Positions 11,431-28,600 of a DNA stretch of 29,670 nucleotides are shown here, piece after piece (within the stretch, counting starts at the first letter, position 1; each line of letters opens with the position of its first letter). Location of the stretch: positions 67,696-97,365 of the forward strand of contig WELB01000321.1 of the NCBI GenBank assembly GCA_009602725.1, in the 5' to 3' direction. The notes under the pieces were generated by a model. It did no database searches and had not been told where the DNA came from. It saw nothing but the letters and a program-made list of their open reading frames with translations. The stretch is from Spirogloea muscicola (taxonomy: Eukaryota; Streptophyta; Zygnematophyceae; Spirogloeales; Spirogloeaceae). Position numbers and translations under genes: made by a program.

Positions 11431-12480
11431 GCCTGTGCTCTTCCGCCAGCAACTTCCAGAGCAAGTGTCTCAATGGACGACCTTTTGTGCTTATGCAGAA
11501 AAAAGAGATTGCTGAAGTTCTTACACGTCAACCTTGGACCATCATGGACTCATTTGTCTGCTTTTCTCAATAGCCCTAAGAACCTTTGCAGGGCACCAAG
11601 CTGCCACAATGCAGCCAGCTGGCAAGCTCGTGAGTCACATCCCTTTAGCTGCTAGCCTTGCAAGAGCTGCTGGCCTGCAAGACCCTCCGGCCAAGCGAGG
11701 CTCCTGGGCTGCACCCACTCGGGGCGCACGCACCTTATTCAGGGGCTCAGTCCAAGAGGAAATACTGGAGGTGGTCTCCCAGACATGGTCTCCAAGACAA
11801 TAAAGAAGCTGCAGCAATGGTGCATGCATTGTATTTTGCGTGCAGCCAAGTGGCGGTCTTTTGGAGCAGCCTGCCACTCTCGCTCTATCACATGCCTGTC
11901 TGGAAGAAGCAGCAGCTCGCTTCTGGTGAATCCCACAACAGCCGTGAGCATGTTCTGCACAACAACATTGCCGGGTCTCTAAGTGTCAGATGACAACTTT
12001 TAAGCACAAAATCCAGATCAACAAGCTCAACCTTTGCAGTCATTTCTGAGCCAGTATGTAAAGTTGCTGCCCATGCTTAGCATGTTCCGCCAATACGTCT
12101 CGTCTTTGTTTTAGTATTGGCCACTTACTCAGTCGCCTTGTAGGACTATGTCAACCTGGTGGGTACACCATCCTTACCAAATCAGTCGCTAAGAAGGTCT
12201 GCGCGGCTGCGCATGCTCTGGTAGATCTTGAGAAGCTCTCGCTGCACACTGCCGGCCTCTTCCACAGCCTGCCGGCCTCTGCCTGGGAAACAGCAATGCT
12301 TGAGGTCTCAGAAGAAGTGGCACCTCAGGCAAGCAGCAGGGACCTGGACCTAGCAATCCGTCTATATACTATGAAGGATGGCTGACTCCTTAAAGATGGC
12401 TGACTCCCCATTTCTGCAGCTGCCAAGAAGGCCAAGAGATGGAGTGGTGCAGCCAAAGGCCGCCATTTGCCTGCTTAGTG
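11430..12480 (+). other. Possible unidentified spliced gene (fragments only)
   Basis: Several plus-strand segments bounded by plausible splice acceptors read like protein. Near 11459-11570, after TTCCAG, an open frame gives SKCLNGRPFVLMQKKEIAEV then LTRQPWTIMDSF. Near 11753-11800 is QEEILEVVSQTW or, in another frame, LPDMVSKTIKKLQQWC. Near 12041-12110, after TTTGCAG, is SFLSQYVKLLPMLSMFRQYV. Near 12140-12393 a frame gives GGYTILTKSVAKKVCAAAHA then LVDLEKLSLHTAGLFHSLPA and a TGA. Near 12421-12477, after CTGCAG, a basic tail reads AAKKAKRWSGAAKGRHLPA and stops. I could not confirm that all joins are in frame and recognise no family. A real but fast-evolving gene, or a decayed one, is possible. 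It is convergent with the minus-strand gene ending at 12492, only about 15 bases away. Confidence 0.3.
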
Positions 12481-12491
12481 AGAGCACAGGC

Positions 12492-15400
12492 TCAGACTAC
12501 ACTGCCGCTTGGGAGCAGCATACCTGACGATGCTTGGCCGCCTTGACCTTGCAAGCGCCTCAAGGCCTGCATGCTTAGAGCAGCTTGTAAGCTCAGATAC
12601 TTAATCCACATCACCTTGCCAACTGTGCATGTCAGCCATGTGCATACAGTTGTGCCAATGTTGCAACGCGCCAGTGCAAAACCCTGACTAAGCGTTTCAA
12701 CTAGGACCAAGGTTCCTGGATTAGAGCAAAGTATAGAGGTTCTGTGCGGCATGGTAAGTGCCAGTGATCCTCAGGATTTCGGTCTAAGTGCCTTCATGCA
12801 AACGTCCTTTGATCATCTCACCTCTAGTTGAGAAATCAATTCGACCAGTCGCCTCCTCAACGGAGACCCTTCTGCACAAGCGCTGGCTGGAGCCTCCGAC
12901 TGTCCTTCTGGTTGTAGGGCTTTGGCTTCCGTGTATGACGTGCTCTCCTCTTCCAGCTGTCTGCACTGCCTTGCATTGCTCTCACCTTTGTCCAATTTGA
13001 GCGCTGGTTTTGAGCCTTTCTTCTCATTATCATACTCCGGTGGTTGTTCTGATGATAGGTGGCACTGTCGCTCGGCTAGGCTTGCAATGCTTCGCACCCA
13101 GCGGGATGCGACGGCCTCGTGCGCTTGCACCAGGAGCTCAAGTGAGTACGCTCGAATGCTAAGCTCCATCTCGTGAAAAGCCGACGGCAGCGGCGTCTCC
13201 TTGCCAAGCTCTGAGCACGGACCGCCAGCAGCAGCCGTGGTGCTGGATCCTGGAACTGCTGAGCGCTTGTACAACTGCATTGTGAAAAGGTCTCCAGATG
13301 ACGTCTCTAGCTCCAGCCTTGTCCTGCTCTGACACCCACAGTGCAGGATCACATTGGCCAAGATACCCCGGAGACCATAATCACCAAGAACAGACACCAG
13401 ACACTAGCATTGTAGCAGTAAGAGAGTGGTATGAGGACGTGACAATTGCTAACTCGATGCATGAGGACAAGTGATACGTCAAGAATTGGACCCAGAGAAT
13501 GGTCGTACTCCTCTACTTCAACCGCTTGCTTTCCTTCATTAAGACCCTGAATTAAGTAGAATGGATGACAAGGAACGCTTTCTTTGTAGGCGGCTTCCTC
13601 ACCAGATCCAACAGGCCAATATGCTGCGCCTCAAAGCCAAGAAAGTGCCACGGCGAGCTATGCCCAAGAGAATCAGCGGCACCAGCGGCAGTGGGAAGCA
13701 GCAGCATCAAGCTTGCTGTCACGCAGTCATTGTCTGGCTCTTGATAGCCTCGCCGACCGCTGGACCCACTGGCGAAAGAGGCGCCAGTACCAAGGGCAGG
13801 GCCAGGAGGATGCGCAGCAGCCAGGACATCCAGCTCGATGGAGGCAAGCAGCACGCATGCCAGGTGCCTGTCGCGGCCAACATTGCTGGGGGCCGCCTGG
13901 AGCCTGGCAACTGAAAGGTGCGCAGCAGAGGAATGGCAGAGGAAGCAGCTGATAGTCCCACTGGACAAATGGCTGTCAGACCGGAGGCCCTCCATGGGGA
14001 TGGTGTGAGTCCATGCCGAGTCGCGTGGCAGGCCCCTGCCGCCACGAATCACGATGCTGTGGACCTCGGCGGAAGTCGCGCCTGCCATCGTGACATGGAC
14101 GAGCAAGACCCAGCAGGGCGAAACGTCATATGGTGACGCATTGGACAACGTGATGGTCAAATGTCCGTCTGGCCTGCAGGGCCCTGATCGCGCCGCCAAC
14201 TCCTTTGACGATGATGCTGCAGCAATACTGAGTCCCAGTGGAGGCTGCATGCCAAAGATGCTATGCCCCACTGCAATGTTGCAGGCCAGGCCCAGCGGTG
14301 GCACGGCGGCGGAGGAGCTCGCCGCAAGGGCTTGGCAGATGGGCAGCGATACGGCCAGCTCCGCGATCGCGCCCTCCAGCTTGGCTGCCTGCGACTTTGC
14401 GGCACTCATGCGCACCTCCAACTCGCTGATCTTTGCCAGAGATGTCTGCAAAGACGAGCACAACTCCAAATTCTGCTCAGACTGTATACAGCTGAAGCAA
14501 CTCTAATACACTTGACCTCAAAACATTAAACCCCATTGCCAACCTTAAAATGATGAAATTGAGGTACGTTGACCAAACCATGAACAATCATGATTGTCTC
14601 TAGCCATGATTTGTGATCAAGGCATCACAGGATGTTAACATACTGACCTTTATGTCATGTTCAAGCTGCTCTAATGTCAGGCCCTGGCAGCCTCCAGACG
14701 GCACGTCTGGCTCAGCCTGCATATGTTGGCTCCCATCTTCCAACTCGTACACTTCTCCTGCAGGTGTGTCTCCAGGTGGAGCTTCAAAGCCGCGTGCCAC
14801 AAGGACTCGCTTTAGGCAACCATCGGAACCCAGAGCCAGCACAGACCAGCTGGCGACAACCTGGCCGGCATTGGCGACGACTGAGCCTCCTTCGAGGACT
14901 TGGCGAGCCACAAAGTCCTCCACAATGTCCCACGCCCCAATGACCCTGCAACTCTGAGTGCTGGCAGCCGCTGCGAAAAGAGTGCCATGGTATGCACCGT
15001 CCGGCGAGCTGAAGGCAAGGCCGCCACCCGCCGTGATGCAGGCCGACAGGATTGGGCAGGGCTCCACAGACAACTCAGACGTCGCCAGATGTCCTGGCTG
15101 CCTGCCCATGGATAGCACCTTGACCTTGCCCATTTGGCCAACAATCAGCAGCATCGTTGCCGCGGCAGAACTCCTGCTGTGCGGCGGTGACGCCACGAGG
15201 ATAGCCATAATCGGCTGCTCAAGGTCGTCCAGCACTGCATCATTGCCACCACCAGCAGCTTGAGCATCGCCGCGAAGTACGTACACGCAGCCATCGGTGT
15301 CGCCTGCAGCGCAATGGGATCCCAGTGTTATTTGTCACGGCAGCCCACCAATCTCCAAAAATAGAGATACGGTCAAGCAGATCACAGCAGTCAAGCTAGA

Positions 15401-17979
15401 GGGTTTTGTTGGCTGCTTCTGTATCCATCGGATATGACAGTTGAGCTGTGCCCTACCATTACTAAGTAATGTTAGTGATATCTCTGTACTCCAGAGTGTA
15501 GTCCTCTACCTTATGAACGGATCGTTGTTCCTGCCCAGTTGCTAACAGACACAGGAGGACCTTCTTTCTCCATAGCATGGGTCATAAGCAAGACTCATGT
15601 GCTAAATAGGCAGTCATACAATCTGCCACCTTCAATGCACAACTCACACACCTTGCAGGAGGACAGATCCCTGCGAGCAGGACAGGTTGCACATGCCACC
15701 AGAGAGCGCCGAAAAGAGGTCGTCCACGATGCAGGCACCGCCAACAGCTCGGCTGCTGCCAGGTGCACCCTCGGTGCTCACGTGCAGGAGGGCTGTAGGA
15801 TCTCGGAAGTCGCCGGGTGACAGTGCCCGCGGCGGCAGTGGCGACGTCATCAGAGAGGGGAGTTTGAGGAGCTGTGGTGGCCCCGAGGGCCCGGCGATGA
15901 ATACCTGCATGGCACATGAAATCAGTGGCTCTCACAGTGACAGCACTTGACAAAGCTCAAGACATCCAAGACAGAAGATTGACTTACCAATTGCAACTTT
16001 GACAATGGGCTTGGCTGGATGTCCTGAGCCCTCATTCAAAAACAAAGCTTGTGCGCTGATGCATCTACTTGACCTTGACACGGTTATGTGGCTCTGTGCA
16101 AGCACCCCTTGTATCCAGCCACCAACCAATCGAGACTTCTAAGCTGAGGATTGCTATAGTGGTGCTAAGAGGTGCTAAGAGTGGCATGCAGTGGCTAAGT
16201 ACTTTGTAATGAATGTGCAGCTTCTGTGGCCTAAGTGATTGGGTTTATGCTTATATTTATGTAACATACAACCAAGCCCTCATTAGCTCGCAGACCTACC
16301 CAGGCATTTTAGAACGTGAGTGGACCTCTGAGGCGCACCATCTGTCCAGTTCGGCAGAGGGCGCCTTTGGATCTGGCTCAGAGTAGCCCAGCTCGGGGCA
16401 TCGCGAGGCCTTGTCAAGTCATGTCGGCGTGGCACGAGAGCTCACGGTGCCGGCAGGCCCAAAGCAGGCCGCTGAGGCCGCAGGAACAGTGCCGAGGAGC
16501 GTAGCCGCGCCGCTGTCAACAAGCTGCACGATGGCGGCACCAGCAGCGGGGACTGCCAGGTGCTCCACACCCTCCGGCAAGCCGGCGTGGCCGCCACTGC
16601 AGCTGCTGCCATGGCCGCCGCCGCCCTTGCTGCTGGCACTGCCGGCCGCCGTGCCAAGGTGACCGGCGTACACATCGATGTCGTCAAAGAGCCCCCACAC
16701 AGCACTGGAGCCGCCATTGTCCTTGTCGCTGCCAATGCCGCCGCCGCTCTCCTCTGAGTCCTCGGCCAGCATGCTGCCCCTGCTGTCGTCATGCTGGCTG
16801 GCCGGCTGTCGGTCATTGCCATCGGCAGCAGCTGGCGGCGACTTGCGCTTCTTGAGCTGCCCGCTGATAACCACTGGCCTGCACCATATCAATGGTGGCA
16901 CAGCAGCTGTGTCAGCAGCTTAACTCAGCGGTGGCCCGTTGGGGCACTTGCTCACCTCTGCTGCAAGCTCAAGCATTGCTATCTGGGCTCAGAGTTCAAG
17001 GTTCGGAGGTCAACGCTCAGGGTTCAAGGCTCGGAGGTGAAACACCTCACCATTGACAGTATAACTATGGAGTTTAAGGTAATATGCTAGAGGCAAACCC
17101 TACATGTCATGTCTCATGCCCTTATGGCACCCTCTGGACCTTCCAAACTCGTACTATGATTTTGAACCTCAGTACCTAACTTGGACGCTTTCGCACAGAA
17201 GCCAGACATAGCCTCTCTGATGCGGCAGCAGGCTGGTGAGCTGCAGGCCAGCGGCGCGGAGACACCAGCAATGTAGCAGATCCCTACCTCCTATCACAAC
17301 CATCCTAAACCCTGACCCCTAAACCCTAAACCCTCTACCCTTAAGCATAACCATCATCTGGGGCTTAGACATGGATACACAGGAACTGCGACTTCGCATA
17401 TGAGATTCACATGCCGAGACTTCGGTTAGACTTCAGGGCAGGGCTGAGGGCTGCGATCCGGAGCGGTGGTTCAGGACATTGGAGCTGTAGCTTCAGATGC
17501 CTGCACTTGTGAGTCGGGTAAGATGCTAACACTGAGGTTTCCCCTACCTCAGGGTTCCAATGTCATCACAGCAATCTGTAAGTCCCAGGCTAGTGGCCTG
17601 AAGTGATAGTATCAGACTCTTGCTTTCGTCAAGTATTGCAATGGTCAAGATCTAACAGTTAGGAGGATGTATATCTACCGACGCTGAGCCTTATGCTCGG
17701 CCAGGTGCGCCGCCCAGACGCGGCCGTCGGTGCCGACGACGACGAGCAGGGGGGCCTGGGCCGCCGGCTCGCCGGGGCGGCCGCCCTGCCATCCCAGCAG
17801 GAGCGCGGCGACGTCGCCGGGGCACCGCCACGCGCCCTGTCTGGAGGAGAGTGTGTAAACGAGGACCTATACAGCCAAAGATGTCAACTGCAGCTGGCAG
17901 GAGCTGATCGCATNGGCGGCGGCGGCGGCGGGCACGCCGCCAGCAGCGGGCGGCCGTCGGCGCGGAGGCGGGCCAGCAT
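12492..17979 (-). CDS. Probable Fanconi anaemia core-complex protein, FAAP100/FANCB-like
   Basis: Minus-strand exons: 17840-17679, 16878-16446, 15904-15652, 15303-14648, 14481-13603, 13403-12822 and 12566-12492. Their phases fit throughout, giving just over 1000 aa. A first exon near 17979-17915 (MLARLRADGRPLLAAC) is likely, but the N at 17914 hides its junction. Beta-propeller-like repeats come first: GDVAALLLGW, PLLVVVGTDGRVWAAHL, VFIAGPSGPPQLLKLPSL, DGCVYVLRGDAQ, ATMLLIVGQMGKVKVLSM and VVASWSVLALGSDGCLKRVL. A coiled coil follows (SLAKISELEVRMSAAKSQAA), then a beta-sandwich-like part (LTITLSNASPYDVSPCWVLL, then a TIPMEGL stretch) and a helical C-terminus. This order is the architecture of FAAP100 and FANCB, which scaffold FANCL for FANCD2 ubiquitination in DNA crosslink repair. 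The family call rests on architecture and local resemblance, so another propeller/coiled-coil protein remains possible. The exon structure itself is firmer than the name. Confidence 0.5.
16987..17038 (+). repeat. Two-copy 24-bp tandem repeat in an intron
   Basis: Two copies of GCTCAGRGTTCAAGGYTCGG followed by AGGT, separated by CAAC, lie in the intron between the second and third exons of the Fanconi-like gene (minus strand). The copies differ at two positions. No function is implied. Confidence 0.7.
17289..17335 (+). repeat. Interstitial telomere-like repeats (CCCTAAA)
   Basis: Between 17307 and 17332 the sequence holds tandem CCCTAAA-type units with one or two variant copies (CCTGACCCCTAAACCCTAAA, then CCCTC). 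CCCTAAA/TTTAGGG is the telomere unit of land plants and many green algae. This short array sits in an intron of the minus-strand gene and is not a chromosome end. Confidence 0.7.
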
Positions 17980-18272
17980 GGGGCCCCCGCCGAGAGACTT
18001 CCATAATGGCGCTACCGGCCGCGGTTAGCTCTAAAGGCCTGCAGTTACTATCTATAAGCTACTAAGTGATTACCCTTAGTGGGCCCCCGGCCCCGAGGAG
18101 AGGGGCGTCCGACCGGGGCCCCCTCAAATGGAAACCACTCACGGCGGCAGTCAGGACTAACCGGCAGTCTGGACTCGGGCTTAGGGTTTCGGGTTTAGGG
18201 TTCCGCGGCCTGCGCCCCCGCGCCCGGCGGCGGCGGCGGCGGCGGCGGCGGCAGGGGTAGGGTTTGGGGGCC
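17980..18272. promoter_or_regulatory. Shared divergent promoter region with telo-box-like motifs
   Basis: This interval separates the likely start of the minus-strand Fanconi-like gene from the ATG of RPN11 on the plus strand. At 18181-18202 there are two TTTAGGGTT-type units, and near 18255-18266 another TAGGGTTTGG. In plants the telo-box (AAACCCTAA) is a promoter element of growth-related and ribosomal genes. A (GGC)n run at 18229-18252 also lies here. Regulation through these motifs is inference. Confidence 0.5.
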
Positions 18273-20904
<2,632 letters not shown>

Positions 20905-21434
20905 ATCTTATCCAACCTGTTAATAGCTGGCGCTCTGGAAGCTAGTAATTCTGCAAGAGGGCTCAGTCTGGGCTACGTGTCATGAGTGTGTCAAGAGTGG
21001 CTCTTGCGTTGGACATCATAATATGTCCAGAGTTGACACTTGCTGTTGCTGCGGAGGACCTTTAAGGAAAATTCAATGCTCAGCGCTGACATTTCGAGGA
21101 ACAGTGTCCAGCTCCAGATCTTGCATCAGATTGGACGAAGCAGTATTCCCCCCCCTGCAAGGCGATCAGTAGTGGTGATGCACCGTGCACCTGCATATGC
21201 TAGGTGCATTGATGCTCACGAAGCAACAAAGACCTGTTGTACAGAATTCAGATACCAGCTTGGACAGTAATGGAGACATTTTAGTGGGTCAGAGCAAAGC
21301 AAGCTTTATGCTGGAGTGGAGCTCGTCACGAAGGTGACGACATTAGAAGAAGTGCACAGCATTGTAAGCAACAGGGATCAGGAGGGGAAGGTAACAGTGC
21401 TGTCACTATGTGGAGTGTTTGAGGACTAAAGACG
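20905..21434. other. Convergent 3' intergenic region
   Basis: About 530 bases between the stop codons of RPN11 (+) and RsmH (-). It contains no recognisable gene and presumably holds both 3' untranslated regions. A plus-strand frame at 21040-21270 has no motif and is not called. Confidence 0.6.
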
Positions 21435-24095
<2,661 letters not shown>

Positions 24096-25634
24096 GTCCA
24101 GGCTCGGCGGCGGTCAGTGGTCGCCTGCTTCATCGCAAGGCGGCCGTGCTCATTGCCTTGCCACTGCCAGCACAGCTTGGAGGATCGCCGCCACTGCTGC
24201 TGCCCTGGCGCCACGCTGCAGCGGCTGTGGCGTCTTGGCCCTTCGACGGCCAGCCTCGCTCTGCTTGCCGGCGCCGGCAGTCACACATAGGACGGCTTTA
24301 CAGCAGCAGCCATCGCCTTCTATGGGAAGAGTGTTTGTCCTTTCACAAGAGAGAAGGCGCGCGGTGCGCATGAATTTAGAAATGGAGGCCAATTCTAGCC
24401 TCACAAATGTCCTGTTAATTGGGTAATGAGCTAGCTAAGGGGGACACTAATATCCCCGAGTGAGCACATGCATATCTGACAAGCTATACTGAGGCGCCAA
24501 ACCACCACCACGGAAGGCACTAGCCTGGGCTAATGCACGACCAGCACGCTGGTGAATCGCGAGTGCCTGGGAGCACTGCAGAGTTAATGACCTACAAACA
24601 CCTTACAGCACCTCGAGGCAGTGAGGCTTCTGCGCTGCTGTACTTAGGAGTCGGACTTGGATCAACTGGAGTGACTGAATTCATATCTGCAGTCGATGGC
24701 ACAATATGAAGGGGCCAGAATCACAAACACAAAGAACGGACCCATTGACTTTGTGCTGATCCTGGTCAGAGAGAGTAGATGGAAGGGCGGGGTTCAGATA
24801 GTCAGCATTGCAGGCCTATACTGTGAGATGCGGTGTGCACGAATGACCATGAGGCCAATTTGCTGATCCAGGGCAGACAACTGATGTAACAGATTCAAGG
24901 GCTCTAGCAATAGCATAGGCGATGGTCATGGCGGGTTGCGCTGGAACTGTCGGGCTGTGAAAGCGAACTAAATCGATTGAACCAGGTCTGCAGTCCTCGC
25001 ATGAGAAGCATGCAATGCGATGCAGACTGGGGAGGCTTAGTGTGTAAAACAGGAGGATAGGCGTACAAGATGGGCCAGAAGAGGCATCAAAGCTGGAGAG
25101 AGAGGAAGAGGTAGAGAGAGGGTGAGAGGGAGAGAGGGAGAGATAGGAGGAAAGGAGAGAGGGCAAACAAGGGGGGGTGAGAGGGAGGAAGGTGTTGAGG
25201 TCTTCAGGTTAGGCAGAGTGGAGTGTGTATTTAGTGCTTAAATTTGGGGGTAAGTGGTTCCAGGCCTGTGGGTGTAAGGTTTGAGGGGCTGCAGAGCTGC
25301 GAGGCAAATACGCGTCTAAAATAATGCTGGAACAATACACTGGCTGGGTTCTCGCATGCAGGGTATGGGGAGCCAGCCGGATCCCTCTTGCAGGCTCGGC
25401 GAGCAGGCTAAGCCTAGGCCCAGGTCCCCGATCCGGCTGGGCCGGGCCAGCGGGGACAGGGCAGGGACAGGGGGCCACCCCACATCTACGTTCCTGGACA
25501 TGGGAAAGAGGTCATGGAGGAGGGTAGTGTACGGGTCAAGTGTTGCGCAGAAGCAACAGCGTCGGTCCAGCACGGACAGATGGTAGGGGCAGGGTGGAGG
25601 AGGGCGAGGAGAAGGAGGGAGACCGCCGGGCAGG
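24096..25634. other. Intergenic region with purine-rich tract
   Basis: About 1.5 kb between the start of RsmH and the stop of the GT90 gene, both on the minus strand. The long frames at 24096-24426 are shadows of the GC-rich RsmH 5' region. From about 25085 to 25200 the plus strand is almost pure A/G (GAGAGAGGAAG-type text). No gene is recognised. The composition changes here toward the AG-rich style of the GT90 introns. Confidence 0.55.
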
Positions 25635-28600
25635 CTACATGGTCGATGTGAGCATTGGGCCGAGGCGCGGCAGGTCTGAAAAGACCTCCGATGAGAGCCA
25701 GAACCACTTCTCCTCGTCGATGCGCCCGTTGATGCAGAAGAACGTGCACTGCACGGAGCCACGGTAGGGTTTGAGGTCAGCTTTAGCATCTCAGCGAGAA
25801 AAGTTTGAACATTCAGCAGCCCAGACCCACAAGTCATACAGTGCTTAAAGGCGGCAGTGGCGGCAGTAGGCCATCAAACCATGATGCAGGAGATTGAAGG
25901 TGGGAGACAGGAAGGAGGGCGACAACTGCTGCTGTCAGAAAGGTGCAGTAAGAGAGGGGAGGAGGGGTTATGTGCTGCTAAGTGGGACAGGGAAGGAGGG
26001 GGGTGGAGAGGCAGAGTGAGGATGACGGGCTGCTGGCTACCAGCAAGGGAGGGAGGAAGGAGCGAGTCTGGGGTTCAGTATGACGAACTTGCTGCTGAGG
26101 AAGCAGAGAGTGGAATGTTCGGTGGCCCTGGGGGGGGGGAGGGGGGGGGGGCGTGGTGGAGGGGGTGTCACACCTTGGGCTGGTCCGATGAGTCGGCCTC
26201 GGCGGTGCCGCATTTGGGCGTGTTGTTGGGAACCTGGTCGATGGGTTTTGACACGGCAGGCCCGTCGCACAACTCGGCGGGGGCCTCGACCGCCTGCGGC
26301 TCCTCCATTGCGTTCTTCTGCCACTTGACGAGCACGATCGCCCAGTAGAGCGTCCGCCCCTCCCATGTGCAGCCCCACCTGCGCAGGGCGACGACCGTCA
26401 AAGTGTGAGCTGGGGCTCTTGCAGGTGGCTGGCGAGGCCAAGATGAGAGCATCCCGAGGTGCTCAAGCGAGGGGAGGGCATGCCAAGAAGATGAATGAAG
26501 ACTGACAGAGGCATGTGAGAAGGAAAGAGGGCAGAAAGAAGGGTCTATAAAAGTGATGGGGCTGTCCTTGTTGGCCCTTTTGTTCAGACAAGCAGCTCGG
26601 TATTCAGTTGGAGGAGGGAGGGAGCCAGAGGGAAGGCCATGACATGGAGAGACAGATATTGAGAAGCATATGAGGGAAAAGGTAGGGTAGGACGTGTGTG
26701 GCTCCTCACTTGGAGGCCTCATTGGCATTTTTCACAATCTGCTGCATCTCCTTGTCATGGTTGCGCGCGTATTCAATCTTGGCGGGCAGGTCCTGGAAGT
26801 GGTGTCGCGTCGGAATGTAGTGAATGCCCGGCACCAGCAACGGCTCAAAGAACTGTGAGTAGGCCGACTCCTGCCGGATGACCACCTACACACACGCGCA
26901 TGCTTGGCAGTGACGTCAGCCTCAGCAGCGGCAGGTGGTAGCGGAGCGTTGGACAACTTTCTCCACGCTTTCTGGGCTCGTTGGGGGTGGAGGAAGAGGA
27001 AAGAGAAGGGATGGCGTGACTAGGCAAGCAGAGTTAGACAGAGGGTGAAGTAACAAGATAGAGCAGAGCAGGAAGGAGTAGGGGAGTAAGGAGGGAGGAA
27101 GGGGAGGGAGTCAGAGACAAGAGGAAGTTGAGGGAGGACTCGGGAAGAGAAGTGAGTGCTGCCACCAACCTGGTTGCTGGCGAGGACGCCGCAGGTGCGG
27201 CAGGTGCCGACACCCCCGTCGACCACAATCTCATACTTGAACGTATTCTTGTCCTTCTGCTGCAAGAACGAGCCCAGCTCAAGGCCATCTGCCTTCATCT
27301 CGCGGATTGTTGCCTGCAGTGCATGGCTCCACCGCATCACCTTAGCGTCCATGAGCTCCGGTTGCACGTCCGTCATCCTGCGCATGCCCGGCCGGGCGTG
27401 GAGGTGAGAAGATGGAGGTGCTCACGAGAAGGTCCAACATGACTTGGTGAGTGGAGGGAGAGTGAGGGGCTAGAAGAAAGGAAAGAGGAGGGGTCTGGAG
27501 CAAGAGCATGGAGGACCAGAGGGGCAGGAGTGTACCGGTGGAGCCGGAATCGCGGGTTGGCGCGCCAGTTCCAGTCCTTGTGGTCGTAATTTGTCGATGC
27601 GCCACGGAAGATGGCCTTGCCCACCTTCTCCTCCCACGGAACCTGCACACACCGCAGCGTGGATCACCAAAGACTTGAGCCACTGGGTCAGCTGAGAAGA
27701 GCTACGACACAACAGAAGAGAAGGGCACATGGACAGCGACAAGGCAAGAAGAGTTGGCGGACGGAACTTGCAGGCAGAATTTGAGAAGAGAAGGAAGAGG
27801 GCGATGATGCGCTATATTAAATAGGAGGCAAGTGACCGTCTCTGGAAGGAGGAGAGAGTCAAATGCAGGGTGGCAGGGAGTGCCAGCTATGGTGGCAGAC
27901 GGCGATGTCTACTAACCTCGTTCTCAATAGACGGCATGTAGCCCTCAGAAAGGTCAAGTGGATCCGGCACAATCAAGTCGGTGGAGCCTGGCGCGAATTG
28001 CGTAGAGAAGACCGGGAAGCCTGACCGTCCGGGGCTCTGCGCACTGTCATAGCTAATTGGCAGGTCGCACGTATTCAGGAAGAACTCAGCGCGAAGGTCC
28101 GTGAGGCCGTACCAGTCCACCGCATCCTGAACCCTCGGGCCAGATTGCAAAGAGCCGAACGAGGTGTCAGCTCCTCAATGCCGGACATGGCGGCTAAACG
28201 AGAGATTAGAATATGAAGGCTTCTCTTCCTCATGGCTTGCCTCCCTGCCTCTCATTGCACCTGCACCTCTCTCCAAGAATCTCTTCTCTCTCATTCATCC
28301 CTACTCCTCTCTCTCTCTCTCCATCTTCCCCTCCCATTTCCTATTCCTCTCTTACAGTCGACCTTTCTCCCTCTCTACTTCCAACCTCCCACAACCCCAA
28401 ACCCCAACTCCCTCTTTTCCCTTTCACCTTCCTCCATCCTCTCAGCAGCATTTCTCCTTGCATTCAAGTGGACAAGGCTGCTACTACAACATCTACAAGA
28501 TGCAAATACACGAGTGAAAACTACTGCGCAGGAGGAAGGACGGGTAGGGCGTTAGCGCAAACCTGGAGCATTTTGATGCTCTGGTTGAAGCGACGGAGTC

